Shown: in pieces, positions 1 through 6,812 of the stretch
How positions within the stretch are numbered: position 1 is the first letter of the stretch
Layout of the letters: each line of letters opens with the position of its first letter
Source of the DNA: an uncultured Leifsonia sp.
GTDB lineage: Bacteria > Actinomycetota > Actinomycetes > Actinomycetales > Microbacteriaceae
NCBI RefSeq assembly: GCF_945957465.1
Contig: NZ_CAMFLC010000017.1
Location: forward strand, 1 to 64,000
DNA: 64,000 nt
Direction: 5' to 3'
Program-made: the position numbers and the translations under genes
The notes under the pieces: model-generated
What the model was told of the DNA's origin: nothing
Seen by the model: only the letters and a program-made list of their open reading frames with translations
The model's database searches: none

Positions 1-234
1 GTCGTATTCGTCTCCGAGCCCGACCAGTCGGATGCAGCGGACGCACACCGACTCCAGCGACCAGGGCCGGGTGAGCGTTGCTGCGGTGAGGCGGACGGTC
101 AGCTCGGGGTCCATCACTTGGATGTGCGCCCAGTTGTTGGGCTGCGGGATGCGGCCGCAGAGGGTCTTCAATCCGTCGTAACTGAGGTGCGGGTGTCCGT
201 CCCCCTTCCGGATGGCGACGATCTCGGCGGTCAT
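1..234 (-). CDS. hypothetical Cys-containing protein (3' end outside window)
   Basis: Not in the ORF track because it runs off the left edge. Reading the minus strand from ATG at 234 gives MTAEIVAIRKGDGHPHLSY... with no stop before base 1 (78 codons). Its ATG overlaps the TGA of the ArdC-like gene (ATGA), so the two are probably translationally coupled. One cysteine follows LKT (TLCGR), and a CxxC (CVRC) lies near the visible end, suggesting a small metal-binding or zinc-ribbon fold. I recognise no family. The coding call rests on the coupled start, high-GC third positions and an uninterrupted frame. Confidence 0.7.
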   Translation of the reverse strand, partial: MTAEIVAIRKGDGHPHLSYDGLKTLCGRIPQPNNWAHIQVMDPELTVRLTAATLTRPWSLESVCVRCIRLVGLGDEYD

Positions 235-1100
235 GCCGCCTCCTGGATTTCGTCGGGGGTGAAGACGTCTGCGATGGTGTGCGCGGCTGCCAGGACGCGG
301 GCGGCGGTAGCGCGGACGACGTCCGCGTTTCCGTCGGCCCATCCGGCGATGTAGCCGATGCTGTAGGCGCTGGTGTCGAATCCGAGCATCCCGGCGACGA
401 CGTAGGCGACGGACTCGGCTTCGGTCTCCATGCGGCCGCGGTGCGCGCGGTACTCGTCGGCGTCGTCGACGTGTCCGAGGGTGATGTGCGCGGCCTCGTG
501 GATGAGGGTCTTGGCGGCCTGCTCGGGCGCGAGCTCATCGTGCAGGACGACGGTGTTCCGTTCCGGGTCGGCGTACCCGTTCGGGCCGTTCAAGTGTTCG
601 GTGGTGACGGTCCACCCGATGGCCTCCAGATGCGCGGTGAGGGGGACGAGTACGCCGTGGTCGTCGGTGCCGGTGAGCTGCGCGACGGGGTTGAGGATTT
701 CTGCGCCGTCGATCGGGTCGGTCTGGTCGATGTCGAACACGGACAGAACGGGGAATCGGGTGAGGCGCTTCTCCACCTCGTCGCCGGTCTCGGGGTCTTC
801 CTCGGTGATCTTCTTGGTCGAGTACCCGAAAATTTTGATCGCCTTCTCGCCGCGTCGGACCTGTCGACCCTTCGCCTGCCACTGACGGAATCCCGCGACC
901 GCGGATGCGTCGGGACGCTGGGAGAGGATCAGTAGGAGGTTGTTCAGGCTGTAGGTGTGGAAGGACCGGGTGAAGTCCAGGAACTTGCGCCACTGGTCGC
1001 TGTCGGTGAGCTGCTGCACCTGGTCTGCGATCGAGGCGTGAAGGGCCTCCGCCTGTGCCTTGCGCTCTTCCGGAGTCCGGCGGGTGACCTGCTTGCCCAT
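231..1100 (-). CDS. ardC: ArdC-like antirestriction protein with zinc metallopeptidase domain
   Basis: 289 aa from MGKQ, chosen over the ORF-track start at 1142 because GAGAGGAAA lies just upstream. The N-terminal ~130 residues resemble the ssDNA-binding ArdC N domain (SLNNLLLI, GFRQWQAKGRQVRRGEKA). The C-terminal half carries a zinc-peptidase motif HEAAH (about residues 201-205) with a downstream acidic ETEAESVAY as the likely third ligand. ArdC-family proteins bind ssDNA and shield incoming conjugative DNA from host restriction, which fits a leading region. The gene is preceded by fold-back E1 and is coupled to the partial downstream gene. The family call is confident; the antirestriction role here is inferred from the family. 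Confidence 0.88.
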   Translation of the reverse strand: MGKQVTRRTPEERKAQAEALHASIADQVQQLTDSDQWRKFLDFTRSFHTYSLNNLLLILSQRPDASAVAGFRQWQAKGRQVRRGEKAIKIFGYSTKKITEEDPETGDEVEKRLTRFPVLSVFDIDQTDPIDGAEILNPVAQLTGTDDHGVLVPLTAHLEAIGWTVTTEHLNGPNGYADPERNTVVLHDELAPEQAAKTLIHEAAHITLGHVDDADEYRAHRGRMETEAESVAYVVAGMLGFDTSAYSIGYIAGWADGNADVVRATAARVLAAAHTIADVFTPDEIQEAA

Positions 1101-1125
1101 GATCGTGGTTTCCTCTCCCTCGTTG

Positions 1126-1288
1126 TTTTGCCGTGAAGGCACGTAGTGCCGTTCAGGGAGAGCGGCCGGAGTGCAAGAGGTCGTGGAATACCGGAGTGAG
1201 TGAGCGCAGCGAGCGAGGGAGGATATGCCGCGAAAGCCTCTTGCGCGCAGGTCGCCGACCGTAGAATGCCGCAGGCTTCACGGCAAAA
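1126..1288 (-). promoter_or_regulatory. fold-back element E1 upstream of ardC-like gene
   Basis: Perfect 13-base inverted repeat ttttgccgtgaag (1126-1138) / cttcacggcaaaa (1276-1288), about 150 bases apart. Nested inside it is GCAAGAGG (1173-1180) / CCTCTTGC (1237-1244). The outer arm ends about 25 bases before the ArdC start. The rest of the 338-base gap holds only GC-rich hairpins next to the upstream gene's stop. Placement and nesting suggest a structured single strand, possibly an ssDNA promoter; a long structured 5' UTR is the alternative. Confidence 0.55.
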
Positions 1289-1383
1289 GAACTGGGGCCG
1301 AAGGCCTGGAGGGTGCCGCCGTAGGCGGCTCGTCGCGGCCGTTCCATCGGCCGCCGCCGGCGTCCGCCGGCTACTGGGGGAGC

Positions 1384-1430
1384 GCGAGGGGGCGGGTCCC
1401 CCTCGCGGGGCCGACCGGAGGCCGGCCCCG
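1384..1430 (-). terminator. double hairpin downstream of the 97-aa gene
   Basis: Two adjacent stems follow the stop of the 1439-1732 gene. CGGGGCCG (1406-1413) pairs with CGGCCCCG (1423-1430), and GCGAGGGGG (1384-1392) pairs with CCCCCTCGC (1398-1406); they share base 1406. No U-tract follows, as is usual for high-GC actinobacterial terminators. A related GCGAGGG...CCCTCGC hairpin recurs in the gaps with fold-backs E2 and E4. Confidence 0.5.
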
Positions 1431-1438
1431 CTGCCCAG

Positions 1439-1732
1439 TCACTCCGCGATGTCGAGTGACTCGATCGTGTCGATGACGGCGAAGGTGTAGGTTTCCCAGC
1501 CGCCGATCATCTCGATCGCCAGCGACGAGCCGATGATGCTGTCGGTGTCGCGCAGACCGTCGGCCAGCTCGGTCTTGACCTCATCGCGAACGAATCCGAC
1601 GACGGCGAAGATGCCGGGGTCGTCGTCGTCGTGGAGGTTGTCGGCTCCGCGGAGAACCTTGCCGTCGCTGGTGAAGTCGACGATGAACTCGCGGAGGGTC
1701 CCTTGGTGCATTGCGGCGCGGTAAGCGGTCAT
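1439..1732 (-). CDS. hypothetical acidic protein (97 aa)
   Basis: Starts at ATG 1732 with AGAAAGGA about 7 bases upstream. The product is a small soluble acidic protein, beginning MTAYRAAMHQGTL and containing a DDDD run. No signal peptide, membrane segment or known motif is visible. It follows the small membrane-protein gene (1758-2081) with a 25-base gap, so the two are likely co-transcribed from a promoter upstream of 2081. It is followed by a strong double hairpin. I cannot assign a function; its place among antirestriction and partition genes suggests a role soon after DNA entry. Confidence 0.65.
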   Translation of the reverse strand: MTAYRAAMHQGTLREFIVDFTSDGKVLRGADNLHDDDDPGIFAVVGFVRDEVKTELADGLRDTDSIIGSSLAIEMIGGWETYTFAVIDTIESLDIAE

Positions 1733-1757
1733 GTCGTTGTCCTTTCTGGTGTGCTGC

Positions 1758-2081
1758 TCAGGAGCGGCGGCGGGGGGCGCGTTCTGTCATCAGGTCGATG
1801 TAGGCGACGGCCGGGAGGATGAAGAGGAAGGTGCCGAGCGCGACCAGGAGGGCGATGCGGGTGCTCTCGGCCGCTGCGGGGTTACCGGTGTGGATGAAGT
1901 CGATGAAGGAGGCCGCGCCGATGGCGAGAGTGATGACCTCGGCCAGGATGATGGCGGCGTAGCTGGCGCGGAAGACGCGCTGCTGGTTGCTCCGCGTGCG
2001 CCGCGCGGCGACGACGATGCGTCGGAGGGCGACGACCTCGCGCCGCGTGACCTGGGTGGCGGGAGTGCTGGTGTTCGTCAT
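1758..2081 (-). CDS. small membrane protein with two transmembrane helices
   Basis: 107 aa from ATG 2081 (MTNTSTPATQ), preceded by GAAGGGA. The longer ORF-track start at 2201 is rejected because it would read through fold-back E2. A basic cytoplasmic stretch (about residues 15-35) is followed by two hydrophobic segments, roughly residues 39-63 and 74-98, and a basic tail ERAPRRRS. No family is recognised. It heads a two-gene unit with the 97-aa gene. Confidence 0.65.
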   Translation of the reverse strand: MTNTSTPATQVTRREVVALRRIVVAARRTRSNQQRVFRASYAAIILAEVITLAIGAASFIDFIHTGNPAAAESTRIALLVALGTFLFILPAVAYIDLMTERAPRRRS

Positions 2082-2148
2082 GTCGGTTCCCTTCGTGTCG
2101 TGAGCCGGGGCTGGGTGCTGAGCTGTCCGCTTCAGAACCCCCACCACG

Positions 2149-2292
2149 TTTTCTGCCGATTTCGGCCCGAAGGGTCGCTCCGCGGAGACCGCAGCCGTCA
2201 AGGGTGCGCGCAGCGCATCCCGCAGGGACGCCGGAGGCGCCCTTTACGGCTGCGGGCGGAGTGGAACGCTGGTCCAGCGAAATCGGCGAAAA
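2149..2292 (-). promoter_or_regulatory. fold-back element E2 (near-duplicate of E4)
   Basis: Outer arms ttttctgccgatttcg (from 2149) and gcgaaatcggcgaaaa (2277-2292) pair with a single bulge. Inside is a second long stem, AGCCGTCAAGGG ... CCCTTTACGGCT (about 2193-2251). Bases 2198-2250 match 6238-6290 of E4 at 51 of 53 positions, and the similarity extends to the outer arms and a GCGAGGG hairpin (about 2362-2391). The rest of the 365-base gap is GC-rich with no coding signal. It lies about 70 bases upstream of the 2081 start. Confidence 0.6.
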
Positions 2293-2446
2293 GATGGTCG
2301 CGCCGCAGGCGCTCCATTGCGGGCGCTCCGTCGACCGCGCCGGCGGCCGCCGGCACCGGGGGGAGCGCGAGGGGGCGGGGCCTCCTCGCGGGCGTCCCAG
2401 CGGGACGGCCCGGGGCGACGACCGGTCAGGCCGCCGCCCCTTCCGT

Positions 2447-3922
2447 TCAGTCCTCGACCGGCTCGTCGTCCTCGTCGTCGCTCGACTCAACGGGGGCCGG
2501 GTCGTCGTTCGGCTCGGCGTACCCAGCGGCGATCCGCTCGACCTCGGTGAGGTGGTATCCCCAGGACTCCAGCGTGAGCAGGTAGGCCTCGTCCGTCTTG
2601 TTCGGCTGTCGCCAGGAGAACTCGCTGGTGTGGTTCTCCCGACCCGAGAGGGCGACGGCGAGATTGACGTGCTCGGCCTTCGCCGGGTTGTTCTCGACCA
2701 GGGTCGCCGCCTGGTTGCGCTCGTCGTAGCCCTCCAACCCGAGCAGCTTGCCGAGGATGGAGCTGTGCTCGCTGTTGATCGCCTCGTAGCGGAAGCGCGT
2801 GAGCGTGAAGGCGACGAACACATTCGCGTCGGCCGGGAGCTTCTTGCGGTTGACCAGTTCGCTCAGCCACTGCAGGCGGAGCTTGGTGGCGGAGCGCCAC
2901 ATGCGGTTGTACTTGACGACGCGGCGTCGCTCGCGGCGCTGGGCGTCCTTCTCGGCGTCCAGGCGCGCCTCGCGCTCCTCGTCGGTCTCGTCCACGGGGC
3001 CGGCGGTCGGGCGTGCCACGCTGGTGCCGATGCGCGGCTTGTGAAGCTCCGGGCTGCTGCACAGCTGGTCCAGGCGGTACCCGGTGTCCTCGGTTCCCCA
3101 GACCCGCAGATAGTAGATCGCTCCGGGGCAGGTGGCGTGCGACTCGGCGTCGAGCGAGGGCCGGTCCTCGGCGTCGACATCGGCATCGGTGAGGCTCCAG
3201 AGCTGGACTCCCGCGTTGTAGGAGCTTGCGATGGTCTTGCCCTCGGCCTGCAGCTTGGCGATCAGCGCCTCGGTGTACTCATCGAGTTCGCGGCGGTCGC
3301 GGAGCTGCTGGGCGATGAATTCCAGCTCCTCCTCGTCGGCGTCCGCGATGGCGCAGAGGGCGTCCTCGTCGTCGCCGAACTCGGCGGCATAGAGAGCGCG
3401 GTCGAGGGTGAGCTGGTAGGTGTCGATGGCGCGCAGCGCGACCTCGGACTTGGCCACCTTCACCGCCGCGTTGACATCGTCCTTGGACTGGCCGGTGCTG
3501 CGTGCAATCTTGGCGACGGAGACGCCTTCGAGGGTGAGCTGCTCGACGGCCTTGACGCGGTCGACCAGGTTGAGGTCTTCGCGGGTGAAGGTGCGGAGCT
3601 GGTCCAGGATGCGGTCTGCCTCGCTTCCGCTGTGGTCGCGGAGGCCGAAGACGGCGAGCATCTTCTCGACACCGGCTTCGCGTGCGGCGAGCAGTCGGCG
3701 CTGGCCGTCCCAGACGTACACCTCGCCGTTGTCGCCGCGACGTGCGCGGACCGGCTCCTGGACGCCTACCTCGCGGATGGAGTCGGTGAGGGTGTCGAGA
3801 CCGTCCAGGCGGGAGCGGACGTTGGGGTCCAGCTGGGCGGTTGCGGTGTCGATGACTTCGATGGTGATGGTGCCCGCCTGGATCAGGGCCGGGAGGTCGG
3901 TGTGGGCTTCGTGGGTGTTCAT
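2447..3922 (-). CDS. ParB/KorB-like DNA-binding protein
   Basis: 491 aa starting MNTHEAHTDL at 3922, with GAAAGGA upstream; the 693-aa ORF-track version is an upstream open frame. A ParB/Srx N-terminal domain spans about residues 20-85, with the characteristic box VWDGQRRLLAAREAG (GERR-like). A helix-turn-helix follows (GVSVAKIARSTGQSKDDV, about 133-150). The long C-terminal part has no recognised domain and ends in a very acidic tail (SSDDEDDEPVED). ParB-like proteins of leading regions act as transcriptional regulators or nucleases. No parA is adjacent; the ParA of this window lies at 24.3 kb with its own partner. The upstream 17-bp inverted repeat may be its operator. Confidence 0.82.
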   Translation of the reverse strand: MNTHEAHTDLPALIQAGTITIEVIDTATAQLDPNVRSRLDGLDTLTDSIREVGVQEPVRARRGDNGEVYVWDGQRRLLAAREAGVEKMLAVFGLRDHSGSEADRILDQLRTFTREDLNLVDRVKAVEQLTLEGVSVAKIARSTGQSKDDVNAAVKVAKSEVALRAIDTYQLTLDRALYAAEFGDDEDALCAIADADEEELEFIAQQLRDRRELDEYTEALIAKLQAEGKTIASSYNAGVQLWSLTDADVDAEDRPSLDAESHATCPGAIYYLRVWGTEDTGYRLDQLCSSPELHKPRIGTSVARPTAGPVDETDEEREARLDAEKDAQRRERRRVVKYNRMWRSATKLRLQWLSELVNRKKLPADANVFVAFTLTRFRYEAINSEHSSILGKLLGLEGYDERNQAATLVENNPAKAEHVNLAVALSGRENHTSEFSWRQPNKTDEAYLLTLESWGYHLTEVERIAAGYAEPNDDPAPVESSDDEDDEPVED

Positions 3923-3945
3923 CGTGCGATATCCTTTCGGGAGTT

Positions 3946-3986
3946 GGTCGGGCACCAAGGCACTTGCACTGCCTTGGTGCCCGACC
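3946..3986 (-). promoter_or_regulatory. perfect 17-bp inverted repeat upstream of parB-like gene
   Basis: Arms ggtcgggcaccaaggca (3946-3962) and tgccttggtgcccgacc (3970-3986) flank a 7-base loop. It sits between the DUF3846-like stop and the ParB-like start, 24 bases from the latter. On the plus strand it is followed by TTTTT, so it could terminate antisense transcription. On minus it has no U-tract, so an operator or attenuator for the ParB-like gene is more likely. Confidence 0.6.
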
Positions 3987-3999
3987 TTTTTCTGTTCGA

Positions 4000-4386
4000 T
4001 CAGTGGGCGGTGACGGCGACCGGTGTCGGCTCGACCGACGCCTCTCGCCAGGCGGTGACGACGGCGATCTGCTGCTCGGTGGTCAGCGAGGTCGGGGTGC
4101 CGTCGGTAGGGTCCACGCCGAGGAACAGACCGCGACCGTGGATCGGTTCGGACCATTCGGGGTACGCCTTGCGGACCATGGCCGCGAGCAGGTGGTTCCG
4201 CTCGGAGCGGTAGGGGCCTTCGTCGTCGATCCAGACCTCGATGCCATCCGCGAAGCGCAGGGCGTACGGCTGTGCCGACTCCACCTGGTCTCGGATTCCG
4301 GCGGCCCGCTGCGCGTCGCTGGTGTTGTCCAGCTTCACGGCGCACAGGGTGTTGTCCAGGTCGATTCGGACGCCAGTGATGATCAT
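4000..4386 (-). CDS. hypothetical protein, possibly DUF3846-like
   Basis: 128 aa from ATG 4386 with GGAGAAC upstream. The C-terminal half, including VWIDDEGPYRSERNHLLA and later IHGRGLFLGVDPTDGTPTSL, resembles the layout of DUF3846 proteins of phages and plasmids (N-x-A helix, GxG turn, acidic D-x-G-x-T/S-L segment). I make that match from memory at modest confidence. The protein is soluble with no catalytic motif. It is followed by the 17-bp inverted repeat and the ParB-like gene, and preceded by fold-back E3. Confidence 0.6.
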   Translation of the reverse strand: MIITGVRIDLDNTLCAVKLDNTSDAQRAAGIRDQVESAQPYALRFADGIEVWIDDEGPYRSERNHLLAAMVRKAYPEWSEPIHGRGLFLGVDPTDGTPTSLTTEQQIAVVTAWREASVEPTPVAVTAH

Positions 4387-4476
4387 TCGTTCTCCTTCTC
4401 CGTCGATCGTTTTTTGTTGCCATCTCGGCGAGACCTAACCTCTCCGCGGAAGGAGTGGAGGCCATAAGCGGGTTCA

Positions 4477-4550
4477 CTGCGGAGTTGCGGGAAAAGTTTT
4501 GACGGATAAGGCGCTTGCGCCCCGGCAAAAGTTTTCGTGCAACTCCGCAG
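4477..4550 (-). promoter_or_regulatory. fold-back element E3
   Basis: Perfect arms ctgcggagttgc (4477-4488) / gcaactccgcag (4539-4550), then gaaaagttttg / caaaagttttc with one mismatch. A ggcgcttgcgcc tip lies at 4510-4521, so nearly the whole 74 bases can fold into one hairpin. It lies about 90 bases upstream of the 4386 start. Its sequence differs from E2/E4 but its architecture is the same. The rest of the 406-base gap (4387-4792) holds a terminator at 4748-4782 and no coding signal. Confidence 0.6.
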
Positions 4551-4747
4551 CGCCCGGAGGGCGCCCCGTTGGCCGGAGCGACTGGAGCGGATAGGTTCGG
4601 GCTGCCGTGAATGGCGGCAAAAGCAAAGAATCAGTGCCGGCCCTGGCCGGCTCCGCGCAGAGATAGGGGTCCGCCGCAGGCGGTCCTCTTCCGTCCTGGG
4701 CTCTGATTGCTGGGCGGCGACGTCGGCGCCGAACGCGCCCCAACGAG

Positions 4748-4782
4748 CGGGAGGGCCGCCCCTCGATGGGGCGGCCCTCCCG
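4748..4782 (-). terminator. strong hairpin terminator after the 209-aa gene
   Basis: Perfect 15-bp stem CGGGAGGGCCGCCCC / GGGGCGGCCCTCCCG with a 5-base loop, starting about 10 bases past the stop at 4793 on the minus strand. There is no U-tract. It separates the three-gene unit 6147-4793 from the next unit. Confidence 0.65.
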
Positions 4783-4792
4783 GCGGCGGCCG

Positions 4793-5422
4793 TCAGGCGG
4801 CGAGATCGAATCCGCCCCAGGGGCTTCGGCCTGCGATGTGGCGGGGGGCTCGCGTCGGGCGCTCGGTGCGGATCGGTGCACCGTCGAACTGCCACGCCTC
4901 GGGGTAGCGGTCGAGCCACGCCTGGCCGCGGTGGCTGCTCTCGCCGCTCTGCAGCTTGATCCGCAGCGACTCGGGGAGGATCGGCAGCGATCGCCATCCG
5001 GGCATCGCGTGGTCGTGCCATGCCTCGACGACGCCGTTCTCGTCGGCGGCGATCGCATGCCAGCTGCACTGTTCACAGATCCCCTGGTGCATGAGGTCGC
5101 CGAGGCAGGTGCACGGGGTCTCCGACTGCCACCGGTGTCCGTCGCACAGGTAGCTGTGGCGGAGGTCGGCGGTGAAGGAGACGAGGGTGTGTCCGTTGGT
5201 GTCGGCGTGCGCGCCGGTGAGCCCGGTGCGGTTCCACATGTGGGAGAGCGGGACGCAGCCGAAGTGTCCTCGCTCGACCTGGTAGCGGCGGAAGGCCGCG
5301 TCGAGCTGACTGGGCGTGTAGTAGTCGGTCGTGAACCGAAGGGGCGCACCGTTCCAGGCGGGCATCTGCTGGACCTCGACCTCGTGGATCATCGCGTCGA
5401 TGTCGAAGGCGAGTTGACTCAC
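4793..5422 (-). CDS. hypothetical Cys/His-rich protein (DUF6349-like?)
   Basis: 209 aa. I start at GTG 5422 (VSQLAFDIDAM) because it overlaps the upstream TGA as GTGA and follows GAGGAGGG; the ORF-track extension to 5581 overlaps the previous gene. Several cysteines and histidines are spaced like metal ligands (HSYLCDGHRW, PCTCLGDLMH, ICEQCSWH), suggesting a zinc-binding core. It resembles actinobacterial plasmid/phage proteins labelled DUF6349, a tentative match from memory. The product is soluble and of unknown function. It is the last gene of a three-gene unit and is followed by a strong hairpin. Confidence 0.7.
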   Translation of the reverse strand: MSQLAFDIDAMIHEVEVQQMPAWNGAPLRFTTDYYTPSQLDAAFRRYQVERGHFGCVPLSHMWNRTGLTGAHADTNGHTLVSFTADLRHSYLCDGHRWQSETPCTCLGDLMHQGICEQCSWHAIAADENGVVEAWHDHAMPGWRSLPILPESLRIKLQSGESSHRGQAWLDRYPEAWQFDGAPIRTERPTRAPRHIAGRSPWGGFDLAA

Positions 5423-5778
5423 TTGTCGCCCTCCTCGGCCTCGTACCAGGTCCACACCCCTGCGCCGATGGCGTAGAGGGTGACGTCGTCGACGTCGTGC
5501 CCGGTGACGACCTCGGGCTGGTAACCCTGCGACTCCAGGTCGGCGCTCTGCAGGATGTAGCCCTGCAGCTCGTCGTTCCATCGCACGAGCGTGCGGTACT
5601 CGTCAGGATCCCGTGCCTCCTGCGCGGCGAGGTCGGCCGCGAGCTGGTCCGCGACCTCGCGGGTGAACGACGGGAGGATCCAGCCGTTCCATCGGTGCGG
5701 AGCCACGGTGTGGGCGATGTAGACGCCGTATCCGTAGGTGACCGGGACGTTGTGGCGGATGGTGTCGGTGGTGTTCAT
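5419..5778 (-). CDS. hypothetical protein (119 aa)
   Basis: ATG at 5778 (MNTTDTIRHNVP) preceded by AAGGAG at good spacing. Soluble and acidic at the C terminus (WYEAEEGDK), with a Tyr/Trp-rich core (TYGYGVYIAHT, RWNGW). No family is recognised. It is translationally coupled to the 209-aa Cys-rich gene by GTGA. A 10-bp hairpin just upstream (5798-5821) may attenuate read-through from the 103-aa gene. Confidence 0.65.
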   Translation of the reverse strand: MNTTDTIRHNVPVTYGYGVYIAHTVAPHRWNGWILPSFTREVADQLAADLAAQEARDPDEYRTLVRWNDELQGYILQSADLESQGYQPEVVTGHDVDDVTLYAIGAGVWTWYEAEEGDK

Positions 5779-5797
5779 GTCTTCTCCTTGAGGTTGG

Positions 5798-5821
5798 CGG
5801 GGGCCGCCAGCGCGGCCCCCG
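5798..5821 (-). terminator. short hairpin between two small genes
   Basis: CGGGGGCCGC / GCGGCCCCCG, a 10-bp perfect stem with a CAGC loop and no U-tract, between the 103-aa stop and the 119-aa start. It may be a terminator or attenuator. Confidence 0.5.
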
Positions 5822-5835
5822 CGAGGCTGAGCTGG

Positions 5836-6147
5836 TCAGATCGAGCGCCAGGCGCCGCTCTCGTCCCGGTACTGGATGGTGACCGCGCCCGCGTTCGGGG
5901 CGCCGTAGCAGAAGAGCGGCTGAAACTCCCACTCGACCGGGTCCCACGTCTGCTCGCGCTCGTCCTCGAGGATGCGCCCGTGGTAGTAGACGAACCCGTC
6001 GTCATCGAGCATCCGGAAGGCCCGGCCTTCCCCGGCGGCGAGCCGGTCGAGCGTGTCCTGCTGCGCGTCGCTCGGTCCCTGAACGCCGAAGCCGTAGCCC
6101 TCCTCGTCCTTCCGGGTGATGACGTCTCGTGTGATGAGGAATGCCAT
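5836..6147 (-). CDS. hypothetical protein (103 aa)
   Basis: ATG at 6147, with AAGGAGCGG about 7 bases upstream. Small soluble protein (MAFLITRDVITRKDEEGYG...) with aromatic and acidic patches. No motif or family is recognised. It is the first gene after fold-back E4, so it is probably the leading cistron of the 6147-4793 unit. Its companions are equally uncharacterised. Confidence 0.62.
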   Translation of the reverse strand: MAFLITRDVITRKDEEGYGFGVQGPSDAQQDTLDRLAAGEGRAFRMLDDDGFVYYHGRILEDEREQTWDPVEWEFQPLFCYGAPNAGAVTIQYRDESGAWRSI

Positions 6148-6187
6148 GTGCCGCTCCTTCCGCTTTTGGTCCGTGGACCCCTGATCG

Positions 6188-6334
6188 TTCTTTTGCCGAT
6201 TTCGGCGCGGAGTGCCGATCCGCGCAGCGGACGGCAGTCAAGGGTGCGCGCAGCGCATCCCGGAGGGACGCCGCAGGCGCCCTTTACGGCCGGGCGTGGA
6301 GCGGAACGCTGGTACAGCGAAATCGGCGAAGAAG
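6188..6334 (-). promoter_or_regulatory. fold-back element E4 (near-duplicate of E2)
   Basis: Outer arms ttcttttgccgatttcg (6188-6204) and gcgaaatcggcgaagaa (6317-6333) pair with a small bulge. The inner stem is acggcagtcaaggg ... ccctttacggc (about 6231-6290). A local CGCGGA / TCCGCG hairpin replaces a different one at the same place in E2, which hints that structure is kept while sequence changes. A perfect GCGAGGGTCGTCCCTCGC hairpin lies at about 6405-6422. It is about 40 bases upstream of the 6147 start. Nothing coding is seen at 6335-6585. Confidence 0.6.
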
Positions 6335-6585
6335 ATGCCGCGCCCGGAGGGCGCTCCTTCGCGGGAGCTCCGTCGAGCGCGCCCGGCGAAGCCGGCGTCG
6401 GGAGCGCGAGGGTCGTCCCTCGCCGGCGTCCTGGAAGGCGCCGGGCGCAGCTGAAGGGCTCGTGCCGCGCATAGGTGTAGTGGAGGACGCGCCCGCGCTC
6501 TCCCAGCTGAACACCTAGAACCGCATACAACGGTCGTCTCACACCCGAACGGCCCTTGCCGCGCATAGAAGGAGGGAGAGCGCAT

Positions 6586-6777
6586 GTGCGGTCTCCCGGC
6601 TCAGCTGGTCAATCCGAGTGCACCTGGAGGCACATCATTCAGCACACCATTGTCATCAACGAGTTCAACGAGACGGTGACCGCCCTCGGCACCGACATGG
6701 TCGACGTCGAGCGATTGAGCGTCGCCGGAGAAGCGGTGACGGAGTATCGGACGACGTACTCACCCGCGAACCCCTAA
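6586..6777 (+). CDS. possible small plus-strand protein (63 aa)
   Basis: The ORF track gives a 73-aa frame from TTG 6556. I prefer GTG 6586, which sits 10 bases after GAAGGAGGG. The C-terminal 45 residues (IVINEFNETVTALGTDM...) use GC-rich third positions like real genes here. An ATG two bases upstream in another frame gives only 31 codons. It converges with the giant methyltransferase-helicase gene and shares hairpin 6782-6810. No family is recognised, and it may still be noise. Confidence 0.42.
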   Translation: MRSPGSAGQSECTWRHIIQHTIVINEFNETVTALGTDMVDVERLSVAGEAVTEYRTTYSPANP

Positions 6778-6781
6778 GCGA

Positions 6782-6810
6782 GATGGGGCGGCCCATCGGG
6801 TCGCCCCATC
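6782..6810. terminator. hairpin between convergent genes
   Basis: GATGGGGCG (6782-6790) pairs with CGCCCCATC (6802-6810), with an inner CCC/GGG extension. It lies between the stop of the giant minus-strand gene (6813) and the stop of the small plus-strand ORF, so it could serve both. Confidence 0.55.
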
Positions 6811-6812
6811 GC

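Noticed and set aside
2204-4213. 669-aa plus-strand ORF opposite the ParB-like gene
   Set aside because: Composition typical of an antisense frame, and it covers fold-back E2 as well as three real genes.
5497-6474. 325-aa plus-strand ORF
   Set aside because: Antisense to two small minus-strand genes with good ribosome sites and passes through fold-back E4.
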